From NCBI GenBank assembly GCA_963680875.1, contig OY804579.1, positions 20,569,804 to 20,633,803 of the forward strand: a stretch of DNA of 64,000 bases, read 5' to 3'. The notes beneath the pieces are model-generated. The model saw only the letters and a program-made list of their open reading frames with translations, had not been told where the DNA came from and searched no databases. Positions 47,674 to 59,564 of this stretch are shown in pieces. Position 1 is the first letter of the stretch. Each line of letters opens with the position of its first letter. Origin of the DNA: Bathymodiolus brooksi (Eukaryota > Mollusca > Bivalvia > Mytilida > Modiolidae). Made by a program: the position numbers and the translations under genes.

Positions 47674-50600
47674 AGAAGAACAGACAACACAATGGCCAAA
47701 AGAAGAAGGACAGACAGCACCTTGGCCAAAAGAAGAAGGACTGACAACACAATGGCCAACAGAAGGACAGACAACACAATGGCCAACAGAAGAAGGACAG
47801 ACAACACAGTGGCCAAAAGAAGAAGGACTGACAGCACAATGGCCAACAGAAGAAGGACAGACAACACAATGGCCAACAGAAGAAGGACAGACAACACAAT
47901 CGCCAAAAGAAAGACAGACAACACAATGGCCACAAGTAGAAGGACTAACACAATGGCCAAAAGAAGAAGGACAAATAACACAATGACCAAAAAAGAAGGA
48001 CAGACAACACAATGGCCAAAAGAAGAAGGACTGACAACACAATGGCCAAAAGAAGGACAGACAACACAATAGCCAAAAGAAGAAGGACTGACAACACAAT
48101 GGCCAAAAGAAGAAGGACAAATAACACAATGTCCAAAAGAAGGACAGACAACACAATGGCCAAAAGAAGAAGGACTGACAACACAATGGCTAAAAGAAGG
48201 ACAAATAACACAATGGCCAAAAGAAGGACAGACAACACAATGGCCAAAAGAAGGATTGACAACACAATGGCCAACAGAAGAAGGACAGACAACAAATGGC
48301 CAACAGAAGAAGGACAGACAACACAATGGCCAAAAAGAAGAAAGACAGACAACGCAATGTCCAAAAGAAGGACTGACAACACAATGGCCAAAAGAAGAAG
48401 GACTGACAACACAATGGCCAAAAGAAGAAGGACAGACAACACAATGGCCAAAAGAAGAAGGACTGACAACACAATGGATGGCCAAAAGAAGGAAAAATAA
48501 CACAATGGTCAAAAGAAGGACAGACAACACAATGGATGGCCAAAAGAAGGACAAATAATACAATGGCCAAAAGAAGGACAGACAACACAATGGCCAAAAG
48601 AAGGAATGACAACACAATGGCCAACAGAAGAAGGACAGACAAGACAATGGCCAAAAGAAGAAGGACTGACAACACAATGGTCAACAGAAGAAGGACAGAC
48701 AACATAATGGCCAAAAGAAGAAGGACTGACAACACAATGGATGGCCAAAAGAAGAAAAAATAACACAATGGTCAAAAGAAGGACAGACAACACAATGGAT
48801 GGCCAAAAGAAGGACAAATAATACAATGGCCAAAAGAAGGACAGACAACACAATAGCCAAAAGAAGGACTGACAACACAATGGCCAACAGAAGAAGGACA
48901 GACAAGACACTGGCCAAAAGAAGAAGGACTGACAACACAATGGCCAACAGAAGAAGGACAGACAACATAATGGCCAACAAAAGGACAGACAACATAATGG
49001 CCAACAGAAGGACAGACAACACAATGGCAAACAGAAGAAGGACAGACAACACAATGGCAAACAGAAGAAGGATAGACAACATAATGGCCAACAGAAGAAG
49101 GACAGACAACACAATGGCAAACAGAAGAAGGACTGACAACACAATGGCCAACAGAAGGACAGACAACACAATGGCCAAAAGAAGAAGGACAGACAAAACA
49201 ATGGCCAAGAGAAGAAAGACTGACAGCACAATGGCCAAAAGAAGAAGGACTGACAACACAATGGCCAAAAGAAGAAGGACAAATAACACAATGGCCAAAA
49301 GAAGGACAGACAACACAATGGCCAAAAGAAGAACTGACAACACAATGGCCAAAAGAAGGATAGACAACACAATGGCCAAAAGAAGGACAAAGAACACAAT
49401 GGCCAAAAGAAGAACAAACAACTCAATGGCCAAACGAAGAAGGACTGACAACACAATGGCCAAAAGGACAAATAACACGATGGCCAAAAGAAGGACAGAC
49501 AACACAATGGCCAAAAAGAAGGACTGACAAAACAATGGCCAAAAGAAGAAGGATTAACAACACAATGGCCAAAAGAAGAAGGACTGATAACACAATGGCC
49601 AAAAGAAGGACAAATAACAGAATGGCCAAAAGAAGAAGGACAGACAACACAATGGCCAAAAGAAGAAGGACTGACAACACAATGGCCAAAAGAAGAAGGA
49701 CAGATAACACAATGGCCAAAAGAAGGACAAATAACACAATGGCCAAAAGAAGAAGGACAGACAACACAATGGCCAAAAGAAGAAGGACAGACAACACAAT
49801 GGCCAAAAGAAGGACTGACAACACAATGGCCAAAGGAAGAACAGACAACACAATGGCCAAAAGAAGGACTGACAACACAATGGATGGCCAAAAGAAGGAC
49901 AAATAACACAATGGCCAAAAGAAGGACAGACAACACAATAGCCAATAGAAGAAGGACAAACAACACAATGGCCAAAAGAAGGATAGACACCACAATGGCC
50001 AAAAAAAGGATAGACACCACAATGGCCAAAAGAAGAAGGACTGACAACACAATGGCCAAAAGAAGAAGGACACATAACACAATGGCCAAAAGAAGGACTG
50101 ACAACACAATGAATGGCCAAAAGAAGGACAAATAACACAATGGCCAAAAGAAGGACAGACAACACAATGGCCAAAAGAAGGACTGACAACACAATGGCCA
50201 ACAGAAGGACAGACAAGACAATGGCCAAAAGAAGGACTAACAACACAATGGCCAACAGAAGAAGGACAGACAACATAATGGCCAACAGAAGAAGGACAGA
50301 CAAAACAATGGCCAAGAGAAGAAAGACTGACAGCACAATGGCCAAAAGAAGGACAGACAACACAATGGCCAAAAGAAGAAGGACAGACAAAACAATGGCC
50401 AAGAGAAGAAAGACTGACAGCACAATGGCCAAAAGAAGGACTGACAACACAATGGCCTAAAGAAGGACAAATAACACAATGGCCAAAAGAAGGACAGACA
50501 ACACAATGGCCAAAAGAAGGACTGACAACACAATGGCCAAAAGAAGGACAGACAACACAATGGCCAAAAGAAGAACAGACAACTCAATGGCCAAACGAAG

Positions 50601-50862
50601 AAGGACTGACAACACAATGGCCAAAAGAAGGACAAATAACACGATGGCCAAAAGAAGGACAGACAACGCAATGGCCAAAAAGAAGGACTGACTAAACAAT
50701 GGCCAACAGAAGGACTAACAACACAATGGCCAAAAGAAGGACTGACAACACAATGGCCAACAGAAGGAGAGACAACACAATGGCCAACAGAAGAAGGACA
50801 GACAACACAATGGACAACAGAAGAAGGACAGACAACACAATGGCCAAAAGAAAAAGGACAAA
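47674..50862 (+). repeat. 27/30-bp minisatellite array, unit 4
   Basis: Head of E at 47623-47673, then the array, then 'aaagaaaaaggacaaacgtg' and the E tail as in unit 3. Long stretches align with unit 3 unit for unit (for example the 'atggatgg' series), but the second 1,994-base block of unit 3 is absent. Near the left end, about 100 bases of units present in units 1-3 are deleted. Confidence 0.93.
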
Positions 50863-50972
50863 CGTGCAAACAACTATCTTCAAAACATTACACATAGAAC
50901 AAAAAATCGAGTAACACGAATCCCACTACAAACCGGGGTGAACTCATGTGCTCCGGAAGGGTAAGCAGTTCC
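50863..50972 (+). repeat. Element E tail at right edge of unit 4 array
   Basis: Same sequence as 39246-39355; closes the expanded E copy. Confidence 0.78.
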
Positions 50973-51290
50973 TGAGCGTCTTCTACGCATCTTTCGGATT
51001 TGTAATTCATTCAGATTTTCCCTTGCTGCAAGACGTGTGTTGATTTACCTATCCTAAAACAGAATGTGATGAACCAGTAAATGATAAACTGGACCTTACA
51101 TACATTTTGCTCTCTGTGTAGATAAATAAATGAGCAGTTCTCTTTATCATTTGTTTTGTCAAACGTTTGTGGGTTTACCTGGCCGAGAATATTTGAAAGA
51201 ATTAAAAGCTACGGTGAGGCATTATTGTATAAATGCAACATTTGATTACAGAATAAAACCTCCATAAACAACGAGGATCATAGGTTTGTA

Positions 51291-52661
51291 TAGTCTGTTT
51301 GGTGACTCTGAAAATAGGGAAAACAATTCCTAAAAAATCAACGGGTTATCAGATTTATTTTTTAATTATATTTATATTAAGGACTGATTAATACATATTA
51401 TAGGTGAATTTTTCAAAAAAATTCATTAAAGAATAAAAAAGTTTGCCATAGGACTTAATTGTAAAATTCTGTCATTTTGTCATGTAACAAACATGGGAGT
51501 AAGTACTACTGAAATGAACAGCAACATGTGGTCAGTATTGACAAACAGCAAGTCAGCTGATTTCATCATTAGCATGTTATATCAGATGTTGACATACTAA
51601 CCATACCAAATATGGACAATATTCAAATTAGATTCACACCTGTTCAGGTAAAAATCAATAATGATGATACATTATTACATAACTGATCGTGGAGCATTTA
51701 AAATACATGCAAACTACCCATCCCTTTATGTGTATAGAGGTTAATAAAAGATAACAAAATTACCTGAAAATGTTGTATATTCTGACCAGTACATATCAGT
51801 AGTTTCAACCCACACTGTCATGATTTGATTTTGATATTTGATTTTTGGTGTTTTAACGCCACTTTCAACAATATTTCAGCTATATCATGGCGACCAGTTT
51901 TAGTGGTGGAGGAAGCCGGAGTACCCAGAGAGAACCACCGACCATGGGCAAGCAACTGGTAAACTTTATCACTTGTGGTTGCGAGTCGAGTGCACCATTT
52001 TTGTAATTTACAAATTTAAAAAACCATTGAGCCACCCGGGCTCCCCACTGTCATGAAAAAAATGTTTATCTAATTTGCCTATAAGAAATTAACGTTGTAT
52101 ATGAATTGTTTAATTTTTGGAAGAAAACAAGTATCAAATAAGAATATTATTTAATTTATATATTTATATAAATTATACTTTCACGAAATTAGCATTTATT
52201 TTATTTTGGTATCATTTTTTAAGTGTTAATTTAAAATTTGTTATACATCAGCATGAGTGAATAACAAGGGACATCTCCATATAAGGGTCTCATGTGACCA
52301 GCAGTTATTAATTGTTTACAAACAAATATCATATGATCAAATTGTTTATCAATTATTCAAAATATCTTGAATCTTTAACCTAATATGACATTCCCATGTG
52401 ACTGAAATTAGCATAACAACAGACAGGAAAGAACAGGTAATGCTGTTCATTATAATGGTAGCCTCCTTTACTTACAATCTGATAAAATTAGTATTGGGCC
52501 CTATGGAGATTTTTTTTATTATTTGAATTATTTCTTTGACAATTTTTTCTCAGATATGTATTACATAATGTGTGCCTAAAATGTTAAAAAGAGCAATAGA
52601 AAGCAAATCCCTGATTTTTAAATAATTGTTTTCCCTATTTTCAGAGTCACCAAACAGACTA
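51291..52661. mobile_element. Non-autonomous TIR DNA transposon, only in unit 4
   Basis: Terminal inverted repeats of 38 bases are perfect (51291-51328 and 52624-52661; ends TAGTCTGTTTGGTGACTCTG...) and continue imperfectly inward. The insertion splits 'aggtttgta|catcattcg', which is continuous in units 2 and 3, and is flanked by a duplicated TA (51289-51290 and 52662-52663). TA duplication is typical of the Tc1/mariner group, although a few other groups also use it. The 1,371-base element has no frame of 60 codons or more and so encodes no transposase; it depends on an unseen autonomous partner. It also contains a SINE. Confidence 0.88.
51838..52046 (-). repeat. SINE nested in the unit-4 transposon
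   Basis: The minus strand reads 'gggagcccgggtggctcaatgg', a damaged middle, 'gtgcactcgactcgcaacc', 'ggtggttctctctgggtactccggcttcctccaccac', 'gccatgatatagctgaaatattgttgaaagtggcgttaaaacacc'. It is closest to the copy at 1372. Either it inserted into the transposon before that moved, or it jumped in later. Confidence 0.75.
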
Positions 52662-53823
52662 TACATCATTCGATAATATCTGAGATTTGTTGCTAAATAT
52701 AAATCGAGAGTTTACAATTGGAAAATTGAAATCATCTCAAGTGTAGGTCGATTCATGAAGGTATCTGTGGTATCTTTTATTTTAAGTTCAATGGAACAGA
52801 TACGATCAAAATAGTCACTAATCTTGAAAAGACATCACTTATTTGTCGAAACCTGAAATTAAAAGTCTCCTTCCATTTTTGTAAGAAGCTCCTGCATAAA
52901 GATTGAAGAAACGAGCCCGGGAGTAGATGAGTACAGTTGGTATCCATGCCAACTATCTGTTTGATAAAACACGTTCATGAAAGATAACAAGTATGTCGTC
53001 AATAAATAAAAATATATATGAACTATTCAACGTTTAGGTGGTGAAACCACTAATTAATTTCTTTAAGGTTTTCTACTAAATTTGTGTTTTTTTTCGAGCC
53101 TTCCTGGCCATTTTATCTTAAGTTTAACCTTTCCAAGACCATATATTTTCTGAAGCGTACGTGATTCCTCTACGTTCTGTCAAAATATCAGGGCATGTTT
53201 AAAATCTTGCAGTGAAATGCCATGCTACGGAAAACACATACTATACAAATAGCTCGGTCATCCCCACGAAATTCAGTATTTATAGGTCATGCATCAAATC
53301 CTCCATAGAGGTATTAAAATACAACTAAGTCCATCAAAATAATCCCTATATATATAACTTCAATTATCAATTTTAATTAGTCCATTCCATAGTCCATAGT
53401 TTTCACAATACTACAAAGTGAAAGGAACTTTTTTCTTGAAATGGGACTAAGCTCTGATTGGTGAATTAGTGATTTGACACCTTCCTTCTTCTTCTGTTGA
53501 GCGGCCTCTGTCATCTGATTGACTATTCTGCTTTATGTTGGATTCGATCAAAATAACGGTCACAAAATTGCATCGAAACAGTCAAATGAAACATATTTTT
53601 TTCAGCTAAATTCGATCAAGTGCCAATTGTTAAAAATCTATTTTGTTTTTGCACCCATGGCTACCAGTGTTTGAATTTTTTCTAAAATGAAATTAAAAAA
53701 AATATATCGACCAAAATTTAATATAAATTTTAATGAAACTGAAAAACATAATACAATATACGATGATTTGTCAAAGTCGATCAAACAGCTGGCCAGATCA
53801 ATATATTTGATGTTCTGTAAAGC

Positions 53824-53831
53824 TATTTAAA
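53824..53831 (+). promoter_or_regulatory. TATA-like box of C4
   Basis: TATTTAAA 61 bases before the ATG. Confidence 0.35.
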
Positions 53832-53884
53832 CAAACCGACATCTGTTTTTGTTGGTTTAATTGTTGATTGTGTGAGACGTAAAC

Positions 53885-54269
53885 ATGTATAAGAACTGGA
53901 GGATAGAACTTTCAGAAAGAGCCAAAGAATTATTTATTCAGATGAGGGAGCAATGTCTGAAACGAGGACATGGTGGTATAAAGGAACTCGCTGTTGTATT
54001 CCGAAAAATGGATCTGGACTTTTCAAAAAGGATTTGCTATGAAGAATTACGACTAGGTTTGAAATTATTTTCCATGGAGATTTCACAAAAGGATTTAAAA
54101 CTTTTATTTTTGTCTTTTGATGCTGATGAGAACCGTCAGATAGATTTTGCCGAGTTTCTTCATCGACTGAGACCACCATTATCCCCTGTCAGGATCAAAA
54201 TTATAGATGAAGTCTTTAATAAACTGGACGTAAATGGTGATGGTGCTATAAAGACAGACGACTTAAAAG
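53885..54269 (+). CDS. Calcyphosin-like protein C4, exon 1
   Basis: Encodes residues 1-128 plus one base, donor G|GTAAGAG; it joins exon 2 (57542-57765) across a 3,272-base intron to give 202 residues. EF-hand loops as in C3 (L44, K123), but H29 as in C2. The mix of C2-like and C3-like residues fits exchange between copies. Frame and splice sites are intact. Confidence 0.9.
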
Positions 54270-54819
54270 GTAAGAGTAGTTTCCATGGAAACAAAAATGG
54301 ATTCAAAACAAATATGATAGATTTATTATTCGAGTAAAAGTGAAAATTTGGAAACGTTAAAAAAAGCATATTGTTCTTCTTAAATGTTGCTACGTCTGAA
54401 ATGTTCTAACGACATGTGTGTAGTTTGTCATTGACTTTCGGAAGTTCGGAAGTTAGCTGTGGGTACTCTGGTTTTCTGATCAATAACACTGACCGCCAAT
54501 ATATAACAGGAATATTGTCTTAACTAACCCATGACACTTACCCATGTGTGATGTGTATATCTCATTCAGAAGTAGGTTTATATCATTAAAGTATAGGTTT
54601 GTAAATTTATCTCATTCTTCAAGATCTCGGATTGCTTTTTTTCAAAATGTATAAAAGACTTTGATAAAACACAAAGTATATAATTGTTCCGTTTGCATAT
54701 GGAGTAATTATATTGATTGGTTCTCTTCAATAATATACATTAATCTGCAGGACTATTCCTTCAATTATTTATAAAATAATTACAAATTCCTATGAATAAC
54801 TGAAATATATTCCACTTTA

Positions 54820-56173
54820 ACACATAACTCGCGTAGTGGCATAAATCACATGTGGATTTTGAAAACTCTAAAGATCTTTTGGATAACCTGAAATCAAGAT
54901 CTTTCTCTCAGGTATCCTCCATCAAAACTTTTGATTTTTCAACTCTATATACCACCTTACCGCATGACAAATTAAAAACCCGCTTAAAAGAAACAATTCA
55001 TAAAGCTTTTAGTCATAGAAACTATGGCTCAAAATGTGTTGTGTTAGGCTACAATTCCACATGTTTTTCAAACAAAATTCAAAAAGGTAAAACATGCTAC
55101 TCCGAGGAACAAGTGATCAGTATGCTGGAGTTCCTCATCAATAACATATTTGTCTCCTTTGGAGGGACACTGTTTCAGCAGGTCGTCGGCATACCAATGG
55201 GTACGAATTGTGCCCCCCTTCTAGCCGATTTATTTTTATACTCATATGAGTCGGAGTTTCTTCAAAAGCTTGTAAAAGATAAGAAGATTCATGAGGCTAG
55301 AGCCTTTAATTTCACATACAGGTATATTGATGACGTTTTATCTATCAATAATTCTAGATTTGCAGAATTTCTTCCATTGATATATCCTCCAGAGCTGGAA
55401 GTTAAAGAGACCACCGATACAGCTTCGTCCGCATCATTTTTGGACTTATACCTCGAATTTGACGACAGTGGTCAACTCAGTACTAAAATTTATGATAAGC
55501 GGGACGACTTCAATTTTAAAATCATAAATTTTCCAAACATGTGCAGCAATATACCAGCTTCTTCTGCATATGGTGTTTACATCTCGCAATTGATTCGCTA
55601 TGCAAGGGCCAGTAGCAATTATTCTGATATCCTGAAACGTCATCTTCATCTGAGAAACAGGCTACTGGACCAGGGCTATAAAAAGATTCGCCTTATTCGA
55701 TCTCTTAAAAAGTTTATATTCCGATACCAAGATCTTGTCGAAATATATTCCGTCTCTGCAGAAAAAATTATAAGCGATGCATTTTCATATAGTGAAAATG
55801 TATAAAGATAAAGAAGTCAAAAAATGTCAAGGATATTTTTTTTGTCAATGTGTGACGTAAAAATATTTTTGACATTTACATCATCGAATATGGTACTGCT
55901 TTGACAACTATTTTACCTATTTTGTTCCTGTATTTAAATACTGTTATAGTGACAGCCGGAACCTTTAAACCGTAATAAGAGCGGGAGGTTTGGCGCCTTA
56001 AAATCTGATTCAACCCACCATTTCTTTAGAAATGCCTGTACCAAGTCAGGGTCATTACGGTTTTCACAGTTTTCCGGTTGTTGACTGATTTTGTCTGTTT
56101 ATATAATTATGAGTTTTGACTTTCCCTTTGTAAGATTGTTCGGAGTTCGGTAATTTTGTTTTTACCCTTATAA
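54820..56173 (+). mobile_element. Retroelement insertion in C4 intron
   Basis: Same insertion point and content as 41823-43176, so it was present before units 3 and 4 separated. The 3' part again ends in 'gttcggagttcggtaattttg'. Confidence 0.7.
54852..55805 (+). pseudogene. Reverse-transcriptase fragment, second copy
   Basis: 317 codons, differing from the copy at 41855 at only two residues (C71 for Y71, I114 for L114). I114 restores the G-I-P-M-G form that I expect in this family, so L114 in the other copy is probably the derived state. The same truncation applies: motifs A to C and the following region are present, the N-terminal part and any endonuclease are missing. Confidence 0.75.
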
Positions 56174-56821
56174 ACAAACTGGTATCATATCCATATAAAT
56201 TTATTTTGACCCGATCGATTCCACAGGGAACCGTTGTCATGTTGTATTCAACAATACAACTAATAATTATCTTCCACCATTCACAAATGTACAGCTTCCG
56301 TTTTATGAGATAATGCATTGTACATTGTATGTCAGAATAGAAAATTGTGATATTATTGACTTCCAATAACTTGTCGAAAGCAAACAACTAATCCACATGT
56401 TTTGGAGAGAAAAAAAACAACGTGTTTATTCTTTTCCCCCAGAATTTAAAGAAATACTATTTACAAAAAATGTATATATATGAAATATTTGGAGGAAAAT
56501 ATAGGATATTGCTTTGTTAATCTTTAGCATTAAATACAACAGTGACAGCCCTAAGCCTTAGTCTTAATCTATTGACTTATTTTATGGATGTTGATACTAT
56601 TCATAAGATGCATTATTCCCGTTTTGGTAGTGTTTCAGATACCTGGATCCACAAAATATTTTAGACCACTTTGAGTAAAAAATGAAAGTGAAACCCTTTG
56701 CAATCATTTCATATCCAAAGATTGATAAGCTTACATTTTAATTCTCTTTGTGTGTGAGCTCATCTGGTTATCTACTCTCCAATTCAATTGTTTCATATTT
56801 TTGATATCGTACTGTAAAATA

Positions 56822-57136
56822 TATTATTGCATAATGATTTTATTTAAACCATTTTATTGGCTATCATGCTGTCACCTGACATTCCGTAAAATTTGATATT
56901 GTTTGATTAAAACTCGTATTGACTTGGTTTCACTTTCGTTTTCTAACGAAATCTATAAAAATAATCACGTTCATTTTAATGTAATAAAACAATTACAGTC
57001 TTTTGTATCGGTCAATACGAGTTTTTATGGACCTTAGAAATCAATATTCACCTCAGCCTAATGGTTTCGGTGAATATCGTTTCTAAGGTCCATAAAAACT
57101 CGTATTGACCTCAACAAAAGACTATAATTGTATAAT
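56822..57136. mobile_element. Foldback insertion in C4 intron
   Basis: Counterpart of 43824-44138; arms 56989-57052 and 57069-57131, 16-base loop. Confidence 0.72.
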
Positions 57137-57302
57137 ATCATAAAAGACAGATAAAACAGAACTGCATGATTAAGTTTGAAATCTCTCGAGATTCCTGACA
57201 AGTGGATGAGTAACAAATTGTAATAAGAAATGAATCAACAAACAATGTTTTGTTTTGTTTTGTTTGCTAAAACTGTTAACTGCTATGATGACTAAGCATT
57301 AT

Positions 57303-57518
57303 GAAGAGTTTGAAGATACCAAAGGGGTAATCAGAATCTGTATATCGAAGAAGAACAGACAACACAATGGCCACAAAAGGACAAACAACGGTCTACAAAT
57401 TATACACATAAAACTAAGGATCGAGTAACACTAACCCCACTAAAAACCGCGGGTGAACTCAGGTGCTTCGGAAGGGTAAGCAGTTCCTGTTCCATTAGTG
57501 GCACCGGTCGCGTTAATT
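57303..57518 (+). repeat. Element E, unexpanded copy in C4 intron
   Basis: As at 44305, with the same 12-base shortening. Confidence 0.75.
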
Positions 57519-57541
57519 TAGTTACATTATTTCATTTTCAG

Positions 57542-57765
57542 TGGTGTATTCTTCAAGTACAAAGAACAGAACAGGTGAGTGGACCCCTGAAGAAGAAGAA
57601 CAACTAGACAGTTTTATTGACAATTATGATACACCAGATGATGAAGATGGCAAGATTACAAGGGAAGAGTTTCTAAATTACTATTCTGGAGTCAGTGCTA
57701 GTGTTCCTGATGATGCTCTCTTTGTAATGACAATGAAGCAATGTTTTGGATTACCTCAAGGATGA
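57542..57765 (+). CDS. Calcyphosin-like protein C4, exon 2
   Basis: Follows 'ttcattttcag'; residues 129-202 ending G-L-P-Q-G. It shares S177 and the extra glycine with C3. Private changes are P144 (S in the others) and L188 (F in the others). The fourth EF-hand loop is unchanged. Confidence 0.88.
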
Positions 57766-57970
57766 AACAGATTGGAGCTAACAAATGTTACGAAGATACA
57801 TTGTCCTTTGTTTTTACCTATTCACATATACAGGGGTATTTTGATGAACATAAAGCATGAATTAAGGTTACAGAAGGGTAGACATCTTAAATGAAAGGCT
57901 TTACTGTATGAAAAGATACCAGCAAACAAAATGTATATTAAATGTGGGGTCACCTTGTGTTTATGTTCGC

Positions 57971-57976
57971 AATAAA
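57971..57976 (+). terminator. Candidate poly(A) signal of C4
   Basis: AATAAA 205 bases after the stop. Confidence 0.5.
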
Positions 57977-58282
57977 GGTATGAAAATGCAAGTTTTTATT
58001 AAAATTTATAACCTTTAGTGTGTAATAATTCGTCTAAGCAGTTGGCAGTAATCATCATAGCATTGGCATTGGATCGAAAGCCGATACCATACACGAACAG
58101 AATATTATATTTATCGTATTACTGTATTTTTTTAGCACTTTTAATTATACTTTCGTGTTGTACACTTTTTAGACGTTACATATATAATTAATTTGCATAA
58201 AGGGGTTTGTGGAAGAGATTGGTACTTCATTTCCAAATACTTCAAAATGCGAAGACGATGTGGAAGAGATTCAAGAGAATAT

Positions 58283-58458
58283 CCGAGTTCATCCTTGTTT
58301 CTTGTGGGGTTCGTGGTGCTCGATCTTTGTTTTTCTGTTTAGTGTTTTTAGGTCATTGTTTGTCCCCTTTATTTTGGTCATTGTTTTGTTTGTCCTCCTT
58401 CGATATACTGCTTCTGATTACTCCGTTGCCATCCCTTTGATATCTTCAAACCTTTCAT
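58283..58458 (-). repeat. Element E, inverted copy downstream of C4
   Basis: Counterpart of 21212-21386. Confidence 0.7.
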
Positions 58459-59084
58459 AAAAGTGTTCCTCTTGCACGACCCACACTTTATGTTTACATA
58501 CTCTTCAATAGAAAGAAGTTTCTACATTACAAATCATAAGTTGAGATGCATTATGTTGTGTTACAAGTAATGAAATTAAGAAGTATTTCACTCAAAATTG
58601 AATTTTCAATTACTTTCAATGATACAATGCTTGTGATGTATTTATTATCAGATTGAAGAATATCATTAATTTAAAAGATAAAATAGTCTTTAGACGATTA
58701 ATAAGTATCAGGCAATATTGCATGATATGTACAGATATCGTGGACATATCTTAAAAAGCTTTCAACTATCTTAAGTATGGAGGTAACATTTATAGATCTT
58801 CAAACATAACACTACGATTATAATATCAATGATGTACTTTCTAGTTGTTACAAAATGAAACAAAATGAATTATTTGGATAGTATTAAATAATCAAATCGT
58901 ACATAAATAGAATTACGAGATACTCGAATGATATGAATGAGTGTTTCTATTACCATATCACACAGAACTACTATATAACATAGTCACAATTACCATATAA
59001 CATAAAAACTTTGTCTCAATTAATATACCAAATAAATCTTGGTTTTAATTACTATACCACAAATAACGTGGGTCTCGAATTACT

Positions 59085-59360
59085 CTGCCACATGAAAACT
59101 TTTTCTACGTTACTATAGCACATGAAAACGGGTTGAGCCTATAAAACTAGTTTAAACACTGCCACTTTTTATTGAAGTGACTGTACAAATAAACGTTAGA
59201 GAATACCGAAGCGGCAATCAAAAATGGACAATCCAGAGAAACAAAGTCAGGAAATGTGTGTTTATGTGCTACAGGCATCCATTTTGCCTCTTTTTACAAT
59301 TTGTGATTGGATTTTGTAAATGTTCTGACAGTGGTATTTTTCATTTTATTACTCAATTCT
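59085..59360 (+). repeat. Diverged dispersed repeat related to the 47-bp array
   Basis: Landmarks 'cctataaaactagttt', 'cactttttattgaagtgactgtac', then 'attggattttgtaaatgttctgacagtggtatttttcatttt'. The last part resembles one unit of the 47-bp array at 59565-60610. Two more copies follow at about 59445-59565 and 61240-61440. It also contains the 'aaacgttagagaa' repeat seen at 8036. Confidence 0.5.
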
Positions 59361-59564
59361 TTTAACGCTGTCCACCCTATTATATGTGAGAGTTGGTACA
59401 TGTGGAAAACACCTTCATGGCCATATCATTTCCCAAAGAGTGAGGTTTAGGTCCATAAAACTAGTTTCATTCGGTTACTTTTTATTACAGTATCCGTTCT
59501 GAGCCCGGGAAATGGGCGGTAATGTGTATGTGTCAGGAGCATCAGTTTTACCACTTTCTACGAT

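Larger units (their letters stand above)
46844..58827 (+). repeat. Segmental duplication unit 4 (12.0 kb, right end missing)
   Basis: Fourth copy. Similarity to units 1-3 stops at about 58827 ('cgattataatatc' then new sequence 'aatgatgtac'), so the last 1.0 kb of the unit is absent. It shares both intron insertions with unit 3 and adds a private TIR transposon (51291-52661). Array 47674-50862; a SINE remnant in the intron near 54456-54520. Confidence 0.9.

Noticed and set aside
13899..50914. Dozens of long open frames in both strands of the minisatellites as real repeat proteins
   Set aside because: All six frames are open because units are 27 or 30 bp and stop-free. Starts and ends are set by random frame-breaking units, and no promoter, splice sites or domain accompany them.
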